Origin: VAZQ01 sp963821505
GTDB taxonomy: Bacteria > Pseudomonadota > Alphaproteobacteria > Rhizobiales > Xanthobacteraceae
DNA: 64,000 bases
Reading direction: 5' to 3'
NCBI GenBank assembly: GCA_963821505.1
Contig: CAWGEH010000029.1
Span: forward strand, 1 to 64,000
Both the position numbers and the translations under genes were made by a program. Below the pieces are notes generated by a model. That model saw only the letters and a program-made list of their open reading frames with translations, ran no database searches and had not been told where the DNA came from. Positions 16,630-25,373 of this stretch are shown here, one piece after another. Within the stretch, counting starts at the first letter, position 1. The number at the start of each line of letters is the position of its first letter.

Positions 16630-17611
16630 TTGGAGGTGTTTCACGTGAAACATAGGACGCCTTGGCAGAGCGCGGAGCGATTTGGAGCACGAACAAGCCA
16701 TCTGCGACTACGAAGGCACGAGCTACCGGGCTCGATTTTGGGAAGGCCAGGGGCGCGAATACGAGGACCTGGCCGAGCGGACGCATTACGCCGCTTGTTG
16801 CCCAGTCGTGGGCGGCGCATTGTCGAGCTAGGCGCCGGCTTCGGCCGGCTGGTCGGACCTTTACAGCGGATACGAACAGGTCATGCTCCTGGACTACGCC
16901 AAGTCGGGCCTGCGAGAGGCGCAAGAGCGACTAGGCGCGTCGGACCGTTACATCTATGTGGCGGCCGACATCTATCACCTGCCACTGGCGCCGGCCACGT
17001 GCGACACCGCCGTGACCGTCCGGGTGCTGCACCATCTGGCCGATATCCCGGCCGCGTTGCGCCAGATTGCGAGTCGCTGCAGCCGGGCGGTGCGTACGTG
17101 CGTCGAATACGCAAACAAGCGCAATCTGAAGGCCATCGCTCGCTACCTGCTACGCCGCGCAAAATGGTCGCCTTACGACCCCCGAGCCCTATGAGTTCGC
17201 CCGACTGAACTTACGACTTCCACCCGGCATGGATGGCGCAGCAATTGAGGGCAGCCGGTTTCACGCATCGAGGCGGGCCGGGCAGTGTCGCATTTCCGAC
17301 AGCATGCGTTCAAACGGCTGGTCCCGGCGACGACGTTGGCAGCAATCGACGGGAGCCATCCAGAGCGTCAGCGCGGCCTGGAAGCTGTCGCCCAGCGTCT
17401 TCTTGCGGACGACAGACGGCCGGGCGGCGGACCGAATGCAGACGGGAGCCCGTTCTTGCTGCCCTACCTGCTGAGGCGTGGAACTCACAGCCACGCCGGT
17501 TGCGTAACTTGTGGGACGTGCCGCGCGGTTTGGGCGATCGACGACGGCATTTACGACTTAAGCACCCGCTGCGAGGCGGGTGAAACCGGCAGTAGACGAC
17601 GCAACTGGTAA
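16630..17611 (+). pseudogene. class I SAM-dependent methyltransferase with C-terminal zinc-ribbon-like module, frameshifted
   Basis: Pieces of one methyltransferase in three frames. The start region MEVFHVKHRTPW overlaps parS. Then come YEGTSYRARFWEG, motif I GRRIVELGAGFGRLVG, and YEQVMLLDYAKSGLREAQER with YVAADIYHLPLA and VTVRVLHHLADIPAALRQIA. A later part (SHFRQHAFKRLVPATTLAAI) leads to a Cys pair region CVTCGTCRAVWAIDDGIYDL resembling a Trm112-type zinc ribbon. The substrate is unknown. At least four frame breaks are present; the order of motifs is complete, so errors are likelier than decay. Confidence 0.65.
16637..16652. other. parS: parS centromere-like site (exact 16-bp consensus)
   Basis: TGTTTCACGTGAAACA, a perfect palindrome identical to the consensus ParB-binding parS site of bacterial chromosomes. 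It overlaps the first codons of the methyltransferase, a common arrangement because the palindrome encodes FHVKH. parS sites cluster near the replication origin. Confidence 0.88.
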
Positions 17612-17865
17612 CACAGACCACGTTACAGATCGGAGCATTGTGGTTAGAATGCTCAACGACGTTACTGCGTGAACAAGCATGACGGTCAGTGTTGCTGCGC
17701 GAATGGCAAACACGAACCGCGATCGACCAGGCCGTCTGGGTCCGCAGTACGACGCAAGGGTCTAGGGCAGATGTTCCCCGGCTCCGGACGAGAGGACAAC
17801 TCGGCCGTGGCAGCCCTACCGAGACTCAGGAGGTGCACGCTGGCCGAAGCTGAAGGAGTGTGCTG
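17612..17865. other. gap before rpoD
   Basis: About 250 bp with no convincing gene. GAAGGAG at 17852-17858 is the rpoD ribosome-binding site. I see no consensus promoter. Confidence 0.4.
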
Positions 17866-19090
17866 ATGAGCGCACTGGACGACGAAAAGAATTTCCAGCC
17901 CGACATCGACGGGAAGGGCAGGACGAGTCGCCGACGAAGTCCCGGGGCTGACCGAGCAGTTGATCATGCTGGGCCGCGACCAGGGCTTCGTGACATACGA
18001 CGATGTCCTGAACGCGTTCCCTGAAGCGGAAAGTAACATCGAACAACTCGAGGATCTCTTCGCTAACCTGTTCGAGCAGGGCATCGAAGTCGGCCCTTTC
18101 CGCGAAGAAGAGGAAACCGAGGAAGGGGCGAAGAAGAGGAACGCGACCAGGACGAGCAGTTCGACCTGGACCTGGACCTGATCGACATCGACGACTCGAT
18201 CAGCCTCTATCTGAAGGAGATCGGCCGGGTGCCGCTGCTGACGGCCGAAGAAGAGGTGTCGCTGGCCAAGCGCATGGAGAGCGGCCGCGAGGCCCGCCAG
18301 AGACTGACGCAGGGCGTCGACGACTTCGGATGAGCGCGATCGGCTGCTGGCTGTCGGTCAAAGATGGCCAGGCCGCGCAGGAGCACCTGATCAAGGCCAA
18401 CTCGCGCCTGGTGGTCAGCGTGGCCAAGAAGTATGTGGGCCGAGGCGTGCCGTTCCTGGACCTGATCCAGGAAGGCAACATCGGCCTGATCCGCGCCGTG
18501 AAGAAGTTCGATTACCGGCGCGGCTACAAGTTCAGCACCTATGCCACCTGGTGGATTCGCCAGGCGGTGACGCGTGCGATTGCCGACCAGGGCCGCACGA
18601 TCCGCGTGCCCGTGCACATGTACGAGCAGATCAACCGCCTGACGCGCACCAGCCGGCAGTTGGTGCAGGAACTGGGCCGCGACCCGACGACCGAAGAGAT
18701 CGCCGAGCGGCTGGGCGTGCCGCCGCGCAAGGTGGAGCAGATCATCCGCGTGTCGCAGCGGCCGCTGTCGCTGGAGATGCCGGTCGGCGAGGAAGAAGAC
18801 AGCTACCTGGGCGACTTCATCGAGGACGCCGAGGCCGATAGCCCGACCGATTCCGCGTCGCAGACCATGCTGCGCCAGGTGATCGACGAGATCTTCGAGT
18901 CGCTGACCCCGCGCGAGGTGCGCATCCTGCAGCTGCGCTTCGGCCTGGTGGACGGCTACTCCTACACCTGGAAGAAGTGGGCAAGAAGTTCGGCGTCACC
19001 CGCGAGCGCATCCGCCAGATCGAGGCCCAGGCGCTGGGCCGGCTGCGCCATCCCAGCCGCAGCCGCAAGCTGCGCGACTATCTGACCTGA
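17866..19090 (+). CDS. rpoD: primary sigma factor RpoD/SigA (frameshifted)
   Basis: Housekeeping sigma-70. ATG 17866 follows GAAGGAG. Region 1.1 reads MLGRDQGFVTYDDVLNAFPE after an early frame break near 17925. Region 1.2 is DDSISLYLKEIGRVPLLTAE. Region 2 is intact: AQEHLIKANSRLVVSVAKKY, GYKFSTYATWWIRQAVTRAI. Region 3 follows (RTIRVPVHMYEQINRLTRTS), then the region 4 start FESLTPREVRILQLRFGLVD. A break near 18965 moves the HTH (KFGVTRERIRQIEAQALGRL) into another frame, ending RSRKLRDYLT at TGA 19090. An essential gene with three or four breaks argues for base-calling errors in this block. Confidence 0.88.
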
Positions 19091-19104
19091 AAGAAGCAAA
19101 GATT

Positions 19105-19167
19105 GTAGCCCGGGAACTCATGTGCCTGGGCTACCGGCGCCTGTCTCTTCAGGGAGACGGCGCTTTT
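19105..19167 (+). terminator. tandem hairpins, second with T-run, after rpoD
   Basis: Hairpin 1 pairs GTAGCCCGG (19105 onward) with CCTGGGCTAC (ending at about 19133). Hairpin 2 pairs GCGCC-T-GTCTC with GAGACGGCGC (19136-19162) and is followed by TTTTT. The second has intrinsic-terminator form and begins about 45 bp after the rpoD stop. Confidence 0.75.
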
Positions 19168-19458
19168 TGATCTGGCGCTGGCTCCAAGAGAATCGACGCC
19201 GGCAGGCACCAAGGTCGCCGGTACGACACGGAGCCGAGACTTGGCTCTGGTGGTGCCACCGAGTACCTGTTCGAACGAGCCTTCTGGCCTGCGTGCAAAT
19301 GGAGTCAGCTCCGACCCGCGAAAAAGAACATATAGCTTGTTCTTTCCTTGTGCGAAGTTTGACAAACAATGCCCCTTTGGACGTATAATTGCGGCTGGAA
19401 GTATTCCTCTTCCGCCTCTCATGTCATCGCGTGCTCATTGAGAAGGGTGGCCCGCAGC

Positions 19459-19827
19459 ATGTTTCGTCGTGTTTTTTTGCGCCTGCCGTCGCTGTGCTTC
19501 TATTCGCGTCCTTCTTCCTGGCCCCGGCTACCATCCATGGAACCGCCGCCAAGCACCTGCTTATTAGCGAGGTGCTCTACGACCCGGCTTCGCAGGAGCC
19601 GGGTTCCGAATTCGTTGAAATCTTCAACCCCCTGACGGACTTGCCCGCCAGCGTGGAGGGGTGGGCGCTGCAAGACAAACTCGAGCAGCGATCCCCTGCC
19701 ACGGGCTACAATCGCACCCGGGCAGTTCCTGTGGTTACCGCGAACCAGGCCGATTTTCTGGCGGCGAATCCGGGCTTCTCGGGCCAGTTGGTCGCGGGTC
19801 CCTAGAGCAATATCGGCAATGGCCTGA
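19459..19827 (+). pseudogene. lamin-tail-domain (LTD) secreted protein, N-terminal part
   Basis: ATG 19459 starts MFRRVFLRLP. After a frame break the signal sequence continues AVAVLLFASFFLAPATIHG, followed by the LTD opening AKHLLISEVLYDPASQEPGS and EFVEIFNPLTDLPASVEGWA. LTD domains occur in bacterial surface and nuclease-associated proteins, where they are thought to bind DNA or carbohydrate. The gene stops being coherent near 19,827, where alphaproteobacterial sequence begins, so only about 120 residues remain of what is usually a long protein. Confidence 0.6.
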
Positions 19828-19840
19828 TTCCCCGCCAATC
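19825..19840. other. probable chimeric join between blocks B and C
   Basis: Left of here is the LTD protein (SNIGNGL-like continuation). Right of here is the last helix of a MATE transporter. Both genes are truncated at this point. Downstream genes are consistently Rhizobiales-like. Confidence 0.55.
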
Positions 19841-19959
19841 TGGGCGCGGTCGGCATTTGGATCGGATTCTCGACGGCCGTCGGGACGTTCGCTGCGCTGC
19901 TCGTCTGGCGGTTTGAGCGCCTCACGGAGAACGGACGGCGGACGACGCAGGACAGATAG
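19838..19959 (+). pseudogene. C-terminal fragment of a MATE-family efflux protein
   Basis: About 40 residues: ANLGAVGIWIGFSTAVGTFA, then ALLVWRFERL and a polar end at TAG 19957-19959. The pattern GxGAVGVWIGxxxG followed by a last helix and WRF is typical of NorM/MATE antiporter C termini. The rest of the gene is absent because of the join at about 19,830. Confidence 0.5.
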
Positions 19960-20012
19960 GGGTGTTGCTTTCTGTCGTCCGTCCTCTGTTATCCGTCCTC
20001 TGTTATCCGTGA
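19930..20012. repeat. purine/pyrimidine intergenic repeat, copy A
   Basis: A purine-rich arm built of GGACGG/GACGAC/GGACAGA words (19930-19958) is followed by a pyrimidine-rich arm of TCTGTCGTCC/GTCCTCTGTTATCC words (19970-20012). The arms are imperfect inverted repeats that could form a long hairpin. Similar arrays follow genes at 21.3 and 32.3 kb. Confidence 0.6.
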
Positions 20013-20065
20013 TGCGTCTCGTCTGCTCCCTGGACGATTCCCCGATTGCCGGCTATCGACGGCCC

Positions 20066-21316
20066 ATGGTGGAGCGCCTGGTGATCGCCCGGCTCGGCTC
20101 ACGCGGCGATGGTATTGCTGACACGCCCGCGGGGGCGCTTTACGTGCCCTATGCGCTGCCGGGCGAGACCATCGAAGTCGATCCCTGGCCCGGCCACCCG
20201 GACCGTCGCCATCTCATCAAGGTCGACAGCGCCAGCCCCGACCGCATCGCTGCGATCTGCCCACATTTCGGCGTTTGCGGCGGCTGCGCGCTCCAGCATT
20301 TGGCGACGGCGCGCTACCGCACGTGGAAGCGCGCGCTGGTCACCGGCGCGCTGGCGGCGGCCGGGCTCGAAGCCGCGGTCGACGATCTGATCGATGCTCA
20401 CGGCGAGGGACGCCGCCGCGCGGTATTCCACGCCCGGCGCGGCGGTCGCGACGTGCTCGAGGTGGGATTCGCCGCCCTCAAAGCGCATCACGTGGTGGCA
20501 ATCGACCGCTGTCCCATTCTCGCACCGGGACTCGATGGCGCGATCGAGACGGCTTGGGCCATTGCCGAGGCGCTCGCGGGAGCGCGCAAGCCGCTCGACA
20601 TCCAGGTGACGGCGACCGACGCCGGTCTCGACGTGGACGTGCGCGGATCAGGCCCGCTGCCGTCGGCGCGTGTGGCGGAGCTTGCCCAGATCGCCGAGCG
20701 CCGCCGCCTCGCACGCCTGACCCGGCACGGCGAGATCCTCGCCCAGCGCGTGCCGCCGACGCTGCGGATCGGCCGTGCCCAGGTCGTCCTGCCGCCGGGC
20801 GCCTTCCTGCAGGCGACCGCGGCGGGCGAAACCGCCTTGGCGCGGCTGGTCGCGGCGCACTGCCAAGACGCAAGGAGCGTGGCCGACCTGTTCTGCGGCG
20901 TGGGACCGTTCGCGCTGCGCCTGGCGGAGCGCATCCGCGTCACCGCCGCCGACAACGATGCGGACGCGGTCGCGGCACTGCGGTGCGCCGCGGCGGGAGC
21001 GCAGGGGCTCAAGCCGATCGAGGCGCTCGCGCGCGACCTCTTCCGCCGTCCGTTGGTGCCAGCTGAGCTCAAGGGGTTCGAGGCCGTGGTGTTCGACCCG
21101 CCACGGCAGGGCGCCGACGCGCAGGCGCGCGAGCTGGCGGCGTCGGTCGTGCCGACCATCGTCGCGGTCTCCTGCAATCCCGCGACCTTCGCGCGCGACG
21201 CCCGTATCCTCGTCGATGGCGGCTACCGCCTCATGCGCTTAACCCCGGTCGATCAGTTTCTTTATTCGGCGCACGTGGAGCTGGTGGCGCAATTTCAGAG
21301 GACGGACCACAGATGA
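20066..21316 (+). CDS. TrmA/RlmD-family RNA m5U methyltransferase
   Basis: Class I RNA (uracil-5-) methyltransferase of 416 residues. N-terminal TRAM domain (VERLVIARLGSRGDGIADT), then a [4Fe-4S] cluster region CPHFGVCGGCALQHL with a fourth Cys in DRCPIL. The SAM site is VADLFCGVGPFALRLAE. Substrate region FDPPRQGADAQ, with catalytic Cys in IVAVSCNPATFARD. ATG 20066 is chosen because the TRAM domain starts directly there; the longer in-frame extension upstream covers repeat sequence. Alphaproteobacterial members are usually annotated RlmD-like or unspecified rRNA methyltransferases. Confidence 0.88.
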   Translation: MVERLVIARLGSRGDGIADTPAGALYVPYALPGETIEVDPWPGHPDRRHLIKVDSASPDRIAAICPHFGVCGGCALQHLATARYRTWKRALVTGALAAAGLEAAVDDLIDAHGEGRRRAVFHARRGGRDVLEVGFAALKAHHVVAIDRCPILAPGLDGAIETAWAIAEALAGARKPLDIQVTATDAGLDVDVRGSGPLPSARVAELAQIAERRRLARLTRHGEILAQRVPPTLRIGRAQVVLPPGAFLQATAAGETALARLVAAHCQDARSVADLFCGVGPFALRLAERIRVTAADNDADAVAALRCAAAGAQGLKPIEALARDLFRRPLVPAELKGFEAVVFDPPRQGADAQARELAASVVPTIVAVSCNPATFARDARILVDGGYRLMRLTPVDQFLYSAHVELVAQFQRTDHR

Positions 21317-21392
21317 CGCAGGACAGATAGAGCGATGAGCGGTGGCAGCGCAGTCTTTCCCTCATCCGTCGTCCGTCGTCCGCCTTCCGTCT
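21296..21392. repeat. purine/pyrimidine intergenic repeat, copy B
   Basis: Between the convergent methyltransferase and DUF1194 genes. Purine arm at 21298-21330 (GAGGACGG, GACGCAGGACAGATAG) and pyrimidine arm at 21355-21392 (CATCCGTCGTCCGTCGTCCG). Same word structure as copy A, including the shared GACGCAGGACAGATAG. It may act as a bidirectional terminator. Confidence 0.6.
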
Positions 21393-22235
21393 TCAGTTCC
21401 CCCAGCGATCCCGCCACATCTGCTCGCCGACGGTGCAGGACACCCGCGGCGCCCGCGCTTGCGCCGGCGTCACCCGCCGTTCCGGCGTGCGCTGGGCGAC
21501 CTCCAGCACGAGCTTGGTACGGGTCGCCTCCTTGAACTGCTCGCGCTGGCGTATCGGGACAACGAACGCGCCGGGGCCGCCGATGACGCAATCCTCGTAA
21601 TAGACGTCGAGATTTTCGATATCCATGGTGAACGAGTTCGGCCGCTTGAGCATGATCGGCAGGCCGTTGATGGTGATGCCCGCGGCCAGCACGTCATCGC
21701 GTACGATCGTGACGAACGGGCCGCTGTTGTTGGCGCCGTCGCCGGAGACGTCGATCACGCGCCGGAAGCCGCGATACCCGCTGCCATCGAACAACGGCTT
21801 GGCGAAATTGAGCGCCCCCGAGATCGAGGTGCGCGAGGCGCGGCGGTAGGGCGCGCGGGCGATGTCGTTGGCGAATGCATCGGCGGCTTCCGGACCGTCG
21901 ATCAGCCGCCACGGCACGACGATCCTCTGGTCGTAAGGTCCCGCCCATTCGAAATAGCTCACCGCCACCTTGCCGTGCTGGCCGCTGCGCAGCGCCTGCA
22001 TGAACTCCCGCGACGTGATGCCGGCGATATAGCCTTCGCGTTGCAACGCCTGCTCGTCCGGATCCATCGAATAGGACACGTCGACCGCGAGTACGAGCTC
22101 GACATCAACCGCGAGGGCATTCGGACTTTTGTCGGCGAACAGGGGCGGCGAGCTTGGTGCTGCGAACCCCGCGACTGCCAGCAGCGCCGCGGCGCCGGCC
22201 GTGACGATCGAGATCAGCGATGCATGCATCCGCAT
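21393..22235 (-). CDS. DUF1194 (von Willebrand A-like) secreted protein
   Basis: DUF1194 proteins are exported vWA-fold proteins of unknown function, common in Alphaproteobacteria. The 280-residue product has a signal peptide (MRMHASLISIVTAGAAALLA, cleaved around GFAAP). The MIDAS motif is LAVDVSYSMD (DxSxS), with later conserved VSYFEWAGPYDQ, RTSISGALNFA (the Thr/Ser loop) and VIDVSGDGANNSG. The start at 22235 is preferred to 22262 because GGAGG lies 5 bp upstream. It follows ribB on the same strand. Confidence 0.85.
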   Translation of the reverse strand: MRMHASLISIVTAGAAALLAVAGFAAPSSPPLFADKSPNALAVDVELVLAVDVSYSMDPDEQALQREGYIAGITSREFMQALRSGQHGKVAVSYFEWAGPYDQRIVVPWRLIDGPEAADAFANDIARAPYRRASRTSISGALNFAKPLFDGSGYRGFRRVIDVSGDGANNSGPFVTIVRDDVLAAGITINGLPIMLKRPNSFTMDIENLDVYYEDCVIGGPGAFVVPIRQREQFKEATRTKLVLEVAQRTPERRVTPAQARAPRVSCTVGEQMWRDRWGN

Positions 22236-22316
22236 CCGTGCCTCCGTCAGCGGAAGATTCACTCCAATGGTGGCACGGGCATGATGCCGATAAAAGCCGG
22301 CGAAGGCGCGGCGCGC

Positions 22317-23423
22317 CTATTCCCGCGCGACTCTGTCGTCGATCATTTCGGTCGACACGATTTCAATGCCGAAGCCGGCAAGACCGACATAGGTCAGCTT
22401 GGCCGAGGTCAGCAGGCGGATCGAGGTGATGCCCAGATCCTTGAGAATCTGAGCGCCGAGCCCTACCTCGCGCCATTGCCGCGAACGCGCGACCTCGGAG
22501 CCGGTCGAGCCGGATTGCGGGATGGCATGCGTGGGCACGCCCGCCGCGCCGTCGCGCAGGAAGACAATGACGCCGCGGCCTTCCTGCTTGAAGCGCTGCA
22601 GCGAGGAGTGAACCGGATTGGCCCCGCCAAAGACGTCGCGGATGATGTCGGCGCGATGCAGCCGCGCCAGCATGTCCCTGCCGTCGCCGATCCGGCCGTG
22701 GACGAAGGCCATGTGCTGAATGGCATCGAACGGTGTCACATAGGCATAGCCGGCGAGCGTACCAATCTTGCTCTGTACCGGGAACTCGCCGATGCGCTTG
22801 ACGAGCTTGTCGCGCGCCTGCCGGTAAGCGATGAGATCGGCGATCGAAATCTGCTTGAGCTTGTGGCGCTCGGCGAAGGCGGTCACACCCGGCCCGCGCA
22901 TCACCGTGCCGTCGTCGTTCATCAGCTCGGCAAGGACCCCCACCGGCGACAGTCCGGCGAGACGGCACAGGTCGACGCAAGCCTCGGTATGGCCGGAACG
23001 CATCAACACCCCGCCGTCCTTGGCAACCAGCGGAAAGACATGGCCGGGCCGCACGAAATCGCTGGCGCCGGCATTGCCGTTGGCGAGCGCGCGTACGGTG
23101 TTGGTGCGCTCCTCCGCCGAGATGCCGGTGGTAAGCCCATGGCGAACGTCGACCGAGACCGTGAAGGCGGTGCCGAGCGGGGCGTCGTTCGCCGCCACCA
23201 TCGGATCGAGATGCAGGCGCTTGGCCTCGTCGGCGGACAGCGGCGCGCAGACGATGCCCGAGGTGTTGCGGATGATGAAAGCCATCTTCTCGGGCGTGCA
23301 CAACGAAGCCGCGACGAACAGGTCGCCCTCGTTCTCGCGGTCGTCGTCGTCGGTAACGACCACGATCTCGCCGCCGGCAAAAGCCGCGAGCACGCCTTCC
23401 ACGCGCTGATAGTTGTCGAGCAC
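22317..23423 (-). CDS. ribB: 3,4-dihydroxy-2-butanone-4-phosphate synthase with degenerate RibA domain
   Basis: RibB makes the four-carbon precursor of riboflavin from ribulose 5-phosphate. The N-terminal RibB domain (1-210) is complete: VVVTDDDDRENEGDLFVAAS, the GHVFPL and RSGHTEACVDLCRLAG motifs. The C-terminal RibA-like half (about 215-368) keeps its length but lacks the zinc cysteines and the catalytic Tyr/Arg pattern of GTP cyclohydrolase II; the expected Cys-rich loop reads HGRIGDGRDMLARLHRADII. So only the RibB activity is predicted, as in other rhizobial RibBA proteins. GTG 23423 is supported by AAAGGAGG 9 bp before it. It follows aroC by 16 bp. Confidence 0.9.
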   Translation of the reverse strand: MLDNYQRVEGVLAAFAGGEIVVVTDDDDRENEGDLFVAASLCTPEKMAFIIRNTSGIVCAPLSADEAKRLHLDPMVAANDAPLGTAFTVSVDVRHGLTTGISAEERTNTVRALANGNAGASDFVRPGHVFPLVAKDGGVLMRSGHTEACVDLCRLAGLSPVGVLAELMNDDGTVMRGPGVTAFAERHKLKQISIADLIAYRQARDKLVKRIGEFPVQSKIGTLAGYAYVTPFDAIQHMAFVHGRIGDGRDMLARLHRADIIRDVFGGANPVHSSLQRFKQEGRGVIVFLRDGAAGVPTHAIPQSGSTGSEVARSRQWREVGLGAQILKDLGITSIRLLTSAKLTYVGLAGFGIEIVSTEMIDDRVARE

Positions 23424-23439
23424 CTTGGCGTGCCTCCTT

Positions 23440-24558
23440 TCAGGCGCGGACGAACGGCCACCGCGGCGGCTCGCCCAGCTGCCCACGATGACGCAGATAG
23501 TGATCGGCGATCACGCATGCCACCATGGCCTCGCCGATCGGAACGGCGCGAATGCCGACGCAGGGATCGTGGCGGCCCTTGGTGCTGATCTCGGTCTCGG
23601 TCCCGTACCGATCGACGGTGCGCCGCGGCGTGAGAATGGATGAGGTCGGCTTGACCACGAAGCGGCAGACGATCGGCTGCCCGGTCGAAATGCCGCCCAA
23701 GATGCCGCCGGCATGATTTGAAAGAAATATCGGTTTACCGTCGTTGCCCATGCGCATTTCGTCGGCATTGTCCTCGCCGGTCAGCGCTGCCGCGGCAAAG
23801 CCCGCGCCGATCTCGACGCCCTTGACGGCATTGATGCCCATAAGCGCGGCGGCGAGATCGCCGTCGAGCTTGCCGTAGACCGGTGCGCCGAGGCCCGCCG
23901 GAACGCCGTCCGCGACCACCTCGATGACGGCCCCGACCGAGGAACCGCGCTTGCGGATATCGTCGAGGTAGGCCTCGAACAGCTTGGCCTGCTCCGCGTC
24001 CGGACAGAAGAACGGGTTGCGCTCGACCTCGTCCCAGTTCCAGCGCGCAGGGTCGATCTTGTGCTCGCCCATCTGGATCAGCGCAGCGCGCACCGTCATG
24101 CCGGGGACGACCTTGCGCGCGACCGCGCCCGCGGCGACGCGCGTGGCGGTCTCACGCGCGGATTGACGGCCGCCACCGCGATAATCGCGGATGCCGTATT
24201 TGGCGTCATAGGTGTAATCGGCGTGCCCCGGCCGGTACTTGTCCTTGATGTCGGAATAGTCCTTGGAGCGCTGGTCGACGTTGTCGATCACGAGCGCAAT
24301 CGGAGTCCCGGTCGTGACCTGCTCACCGGTCGGCTCGTCGATGAAGACGCCGGAGAGGATGCTCACCTCGTCCGGCTCGCGCCGCTGCGTGGTGAAACGC
24401 GACTGGCCGGGCCGCCGCTTGTCGAGATAGGGCTGGATATCGGCCTCGGTCAGCGGAATGCGGGGCGGGCAGCCGTCGACCACGCAGCCGATCGCGCGCC
24501 CATGGCTCTCGCCGAACGTCGTGACCCGGAAAAGATGGCCGAAGGTATTGAACGACAT
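23440..24558 (-). CDS. aroC: chorismate synthase
   Basis: Converts 5-enolpyruvylshikimate 3-phosphate to chorismate using reduced FMN; last step of the shikimate pathway. The 372-residue length is typical. Signatures: N-terminal TFGESHGRAIGCVVDGCPP, mid-protein DYRGGGRQSARETATRVAAG, and the C-terminal RRTVDRYGTETEISTKGRHDP. FMN and substrate contacts are in GGILGGISTGQP. It is first in an apparent aroC-ribB-DUF1194 transcript. Confidence 0.96.
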   Translation of the reverse strand: MSFNTFGHLFRVTTFGESHGRAIGCVVDGCPPRIPLTEADIQPYLDKRRPGQSRFTTQRREPDEVSILSGVFIDEPTGEQVTTGTPIALVIDNVDQRSKDYSDIKDKYRPGHADYTYDAKYGIRDYRGGGRQSARETATRVAAGAVARKVVPGMTVRAALIQMGEHKIDPARWNWDEVERNPFFCPDAEQAKLFEAYLDDIRKRGSSVGAVIEVVADGVPAGLGAPVYGKLDGDLAAALMGINAVKGVEIGAGFAAAALTGEDNADEMRMGNDGKPIFLSNHAGGILGGISTGQPIVCRFVVKPTSSILTPRRTVDRYGTETEISTKGRHDPCVGIRAVPIGEAMVACVIADHYLRHRGQLGEPPRWPFVRA

Positions 24559-24678
24559 AGGATTCCACCCGCCGGCGTGTGGTAGCCCGCGTGCCAGCCG
24601 CGGTCAAATGGCACCCGGTGAACCGGTAAACCTGGAGGCGGTCGGCTCGCCATTCGCATCGCCGGCCGCTGACGACCG

Positions 24679-25278
24679 TCAGCCGTAACGGCCGAGCAGA
24701 TGTCCCGCGAACACATAGACCACGCCCTGATCGACGGAATAATGCGTGGCGTCCTCCGGCGGTACGAGCTTGAGATGCGCGATGAGCGCGCGCGCGGTGC
24801 CGCCGTGGGCGGCGACCACGGTGTCGCGGACGACCGTCTCGTACCAGTCCCGTATTCGCATGGTCACCTGCGCATAGCTCTCGCCGCCGGGCGGGAGAAA
24901 GCCCCACTTGTTGGATTCCCGCTTGGCGACGACGTCGTTGTCCCGCGCCAGCACGTCGGCATAGGTGAGGCCTTCCCAGTCCCCGAACGCGATCTCGGCG
25001 AGCCTGGCATCGACGCCGTAGCTCATCGCTTCCAGGCCGAGTGTCGCGCGCATGATTTCCATGGTCTTGCGCGCGCGCTTGAGCGGGCTCGACACATAGT
25101 CGAGGCTCTCCGGCGCGCGCCCGTGGCGGCTAAACAAATCCTGCAGGATTTCGCCGCAGCGAATCGCCTGCCCGCAGCCCTCCGTGTTGAGCGGTACGTC
25201 GTGCCGGCCCTGCAGCCGCTGCTGCACGTTCCAGTCGGTGAGGCCGTGGCGAACGTAATAGATGACGGGCCGTGGCAC
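24679..25278 (-). CDS. histidine phosphatase family protein (phosphoglycerate mutase-like)
   Basis: A 199-residue acid-phosphatase/PGM-fold enzyme. Catalytic RHG is in VIYYVRHGLTDWNVQQRLQG. The second conserved stretch is SSPLKRARKTMEI, the acid residue is in EIAFGDWEGLTYADV, and the second catalytic His is in TVVAAHGGTARALI. GTG 25278 is chosen because the fold begins right after it; the open frame extends far upstream but overlaps fabI antisense-frame noise. The substrate is not predictable. It lies between fabI and aroC, all leftward. Confidence 0.85.
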   Translation of the reverse strand: MPRPVIYYVRHGLTDWNVQQRLQGRHDVPLNTEGCGQAIRCGEILQDLFSRHGRAPESLDYVSSPLKRARKTMEIMRATLGLEAMSYGVDARLAEIAFGDWEGLTYADVLARDNDVVAKRESNKWGFLPPGGESYAQVTMRIRDWYETVVRDTVVAAHGGTARALIAHLKLVPPEDATHYSVDQGVVYVFAGHLLGRYG

Positions 25279-25373
25279 GAGTTCATCCGTATGCCGGCGC
25301 AGCGCAGCATGGTGCCGCCTGCATTGCAATGCGCACTGCACCGCATCCGGGACCGGTCCCGGCCGCCATGCCG

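Noticed and set aside
21342..23588. A 748-codon open frame on the plus strand
   Set aside because: It is the antisense of DUF1194 and ribB in GC-rich DNA; no motifs, whereas the minus-strand proteins are clear.
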